In this document: positions 63,790 to 64,000 of the stretch, in pieces
Position numbering within the stretch: position 1 is the first letter of the stretch
Layout of the letters: each line of letters starts with the position of its first letter
DNA from: an uncultured Tateyamaria sp.
Lineage (GTDB): Bacteria; Pseudomonadota; Alphaproteobacteria; Rhodobacterales; Rhodobacteraceae
Reading direction: 5' to 3'
Assembly (NCBI RefSeq): GCF_947497045.1
Contig: NZ_CANMEU010000003.1
Location: 124,001-188,000, forward strand
Length of the DNA stretch: 64,000 nt
Notes under the pieces: generated by a model
What the model was told of the DNA's origin: nothing
Seen by the model: the letters and a program-made list of their open reading frames with translations, nothing else
The model's database searches: none
Translations under genes and position numbers: made by a program

Positions 63790-63993
63790 TCAGAACCGGG
63801 CGCTGTCGAGATAGGCGCGGGTATGCGCGGTGTCCTGCATGGTCTCGGATGTCGGATCCACAGGCTGGGCCTCAGCCGCGTCTGCGCCCGCAGCCAGTGC
63901 CACAGCAGCAGCAGGGGCGGACGTCCCGGCCAGTTTCAGAAAGTCGCGGCGGTTCTTGCCGCGGGCCTTTTCGGTCAGGGCTTTCTTCGTCAT
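63790..63993 (-). CDS. Formate dehydrogenase-associated Tat leader peptide protein
   Basis: 67 residues. The twin-arginine motif NRRDFLKLAGTSAPAAAVALAAG is followed by a short acidic tail. Such small Tat-leader proteins recur directly upstream of formate dehydrogenase genes; the role is unknown. It lies 67 bp before the alpha subunit. Confidence 0.85.
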   Translation of the reverse strand: MTKKALTEKARGKNRRDFLKLAGTSAPAAAVALAAGADAAEAQPVDPTSETMQDTAHTRAYLDSARF

Positions 63994-64000
63994 GGGATGT

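Noticed and set aside
1-64000. Prophage, insertion sequence or complete mobile island
   Set aside because: No integrase, transposase, terminase or structural phage gene was recognised and no flanking direct repeats were found by eye.

Overview
The window looks like chromosomal DNA of a marine-type alphaproteobacterium of the order Rhodobacterales (Roseobacter group). The evidence is high-GC coding DNA, a GapR/DUF2312 gene, an NDUFA12 complex I accessory subunit beside a lone MlaD and a DUF2155 protein, several ABC and TRAP solute transporters, a PccR/ScfR-type acyl-CoA regulator, and tRNA genes that encode their own CCA. No prophage, insertion sequence or CRISPR array is visible. This assignment is inferred from gene content; no database was searched.

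Layout, left to right. 1-11.4 kb: a truncated DsbA/FrnE-like gene, a peptidoglycan-binding protein, tRNA-Leu(GAG), a YihY/BrkB membrane protein, an AEC permease, then a reverse-strand housekeeping run (dacA-type carboxypeptidase, tmk, holB, tatD, MBL hydrolase), a SPOR lipoprotein, tRNA-Ser(UGA), an AAC(6')-like acetyltransferase and a cytochrome b561. 11.4-17 kb: a sugar ABC operon divergent from its LacI-type regulator, with a 14-bp perfect palindrome between them. 17-21.6 kb: kynA followed by a wrecked kynureninase gene, then the zinc regulon (zur-znuC-znuB divergent from a His-rich znuA, with two Zur-like operators between). 21.6-29.5 kb: a photolyase-like protein with inverted domain order, clpP-clpX, RidA, NDUFA12, mlaD, DUF2155, aat, accC and accB.

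29.5-36.4 kb: a Liv-type ABC operon divergent from a PccR/ScfR-like regulator. 36.4-41.1 kb: a response regulator, a two-helix membrane protein and a transporter-fused histidine kinase, followed by an orphan FliM/FliN-like protein. 41.1-44 kb: a sulfane-sulfur cluster (phosphatase-like domain plus a split YeeE/YedE pair), gapR, and a sulfotransferase-like protein. 44-49.5 kb: tRNA-Thr(UGU), a degraded low-GC patch, a CoA-transferase/monooxygenase pair, a decayed AraC regulator, and acsA. 49.9-55.5 kb: an MDR oxidoreductase, a TRAP transporter operon, an L,D-transpeptidase and a small lipoprotein. 56-64 kb: a reverse-strand formate dehydrogenase operon (Tat leader peptide, alpha, beta and gamma subunits, a WD40-cytochrome c protein, a 42-residue membrane peptide) running into a tungstate-type ABC permease and ATPase.

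Functional picture: uptake of organic solutes (sugar, amino-acid-like and C4-dicarboxylate-like substrates), acetate/acyl-CoA metabolism under a probable acyl-CoA-sensing regulator, zinc homeostasis and formate oxidation with tungstate or molybdate supply. Cross-cutting observations: GC-rich hairpins with a shared core follow the substrate-binding-protein gene in all three complete solute-transporter operons; TTTGTAAA-like motifs occur both at the liv/regulator divergent promoter and upstream of acsA; and two genes (kynU, AraC-type) appear decayed by internal deletion.
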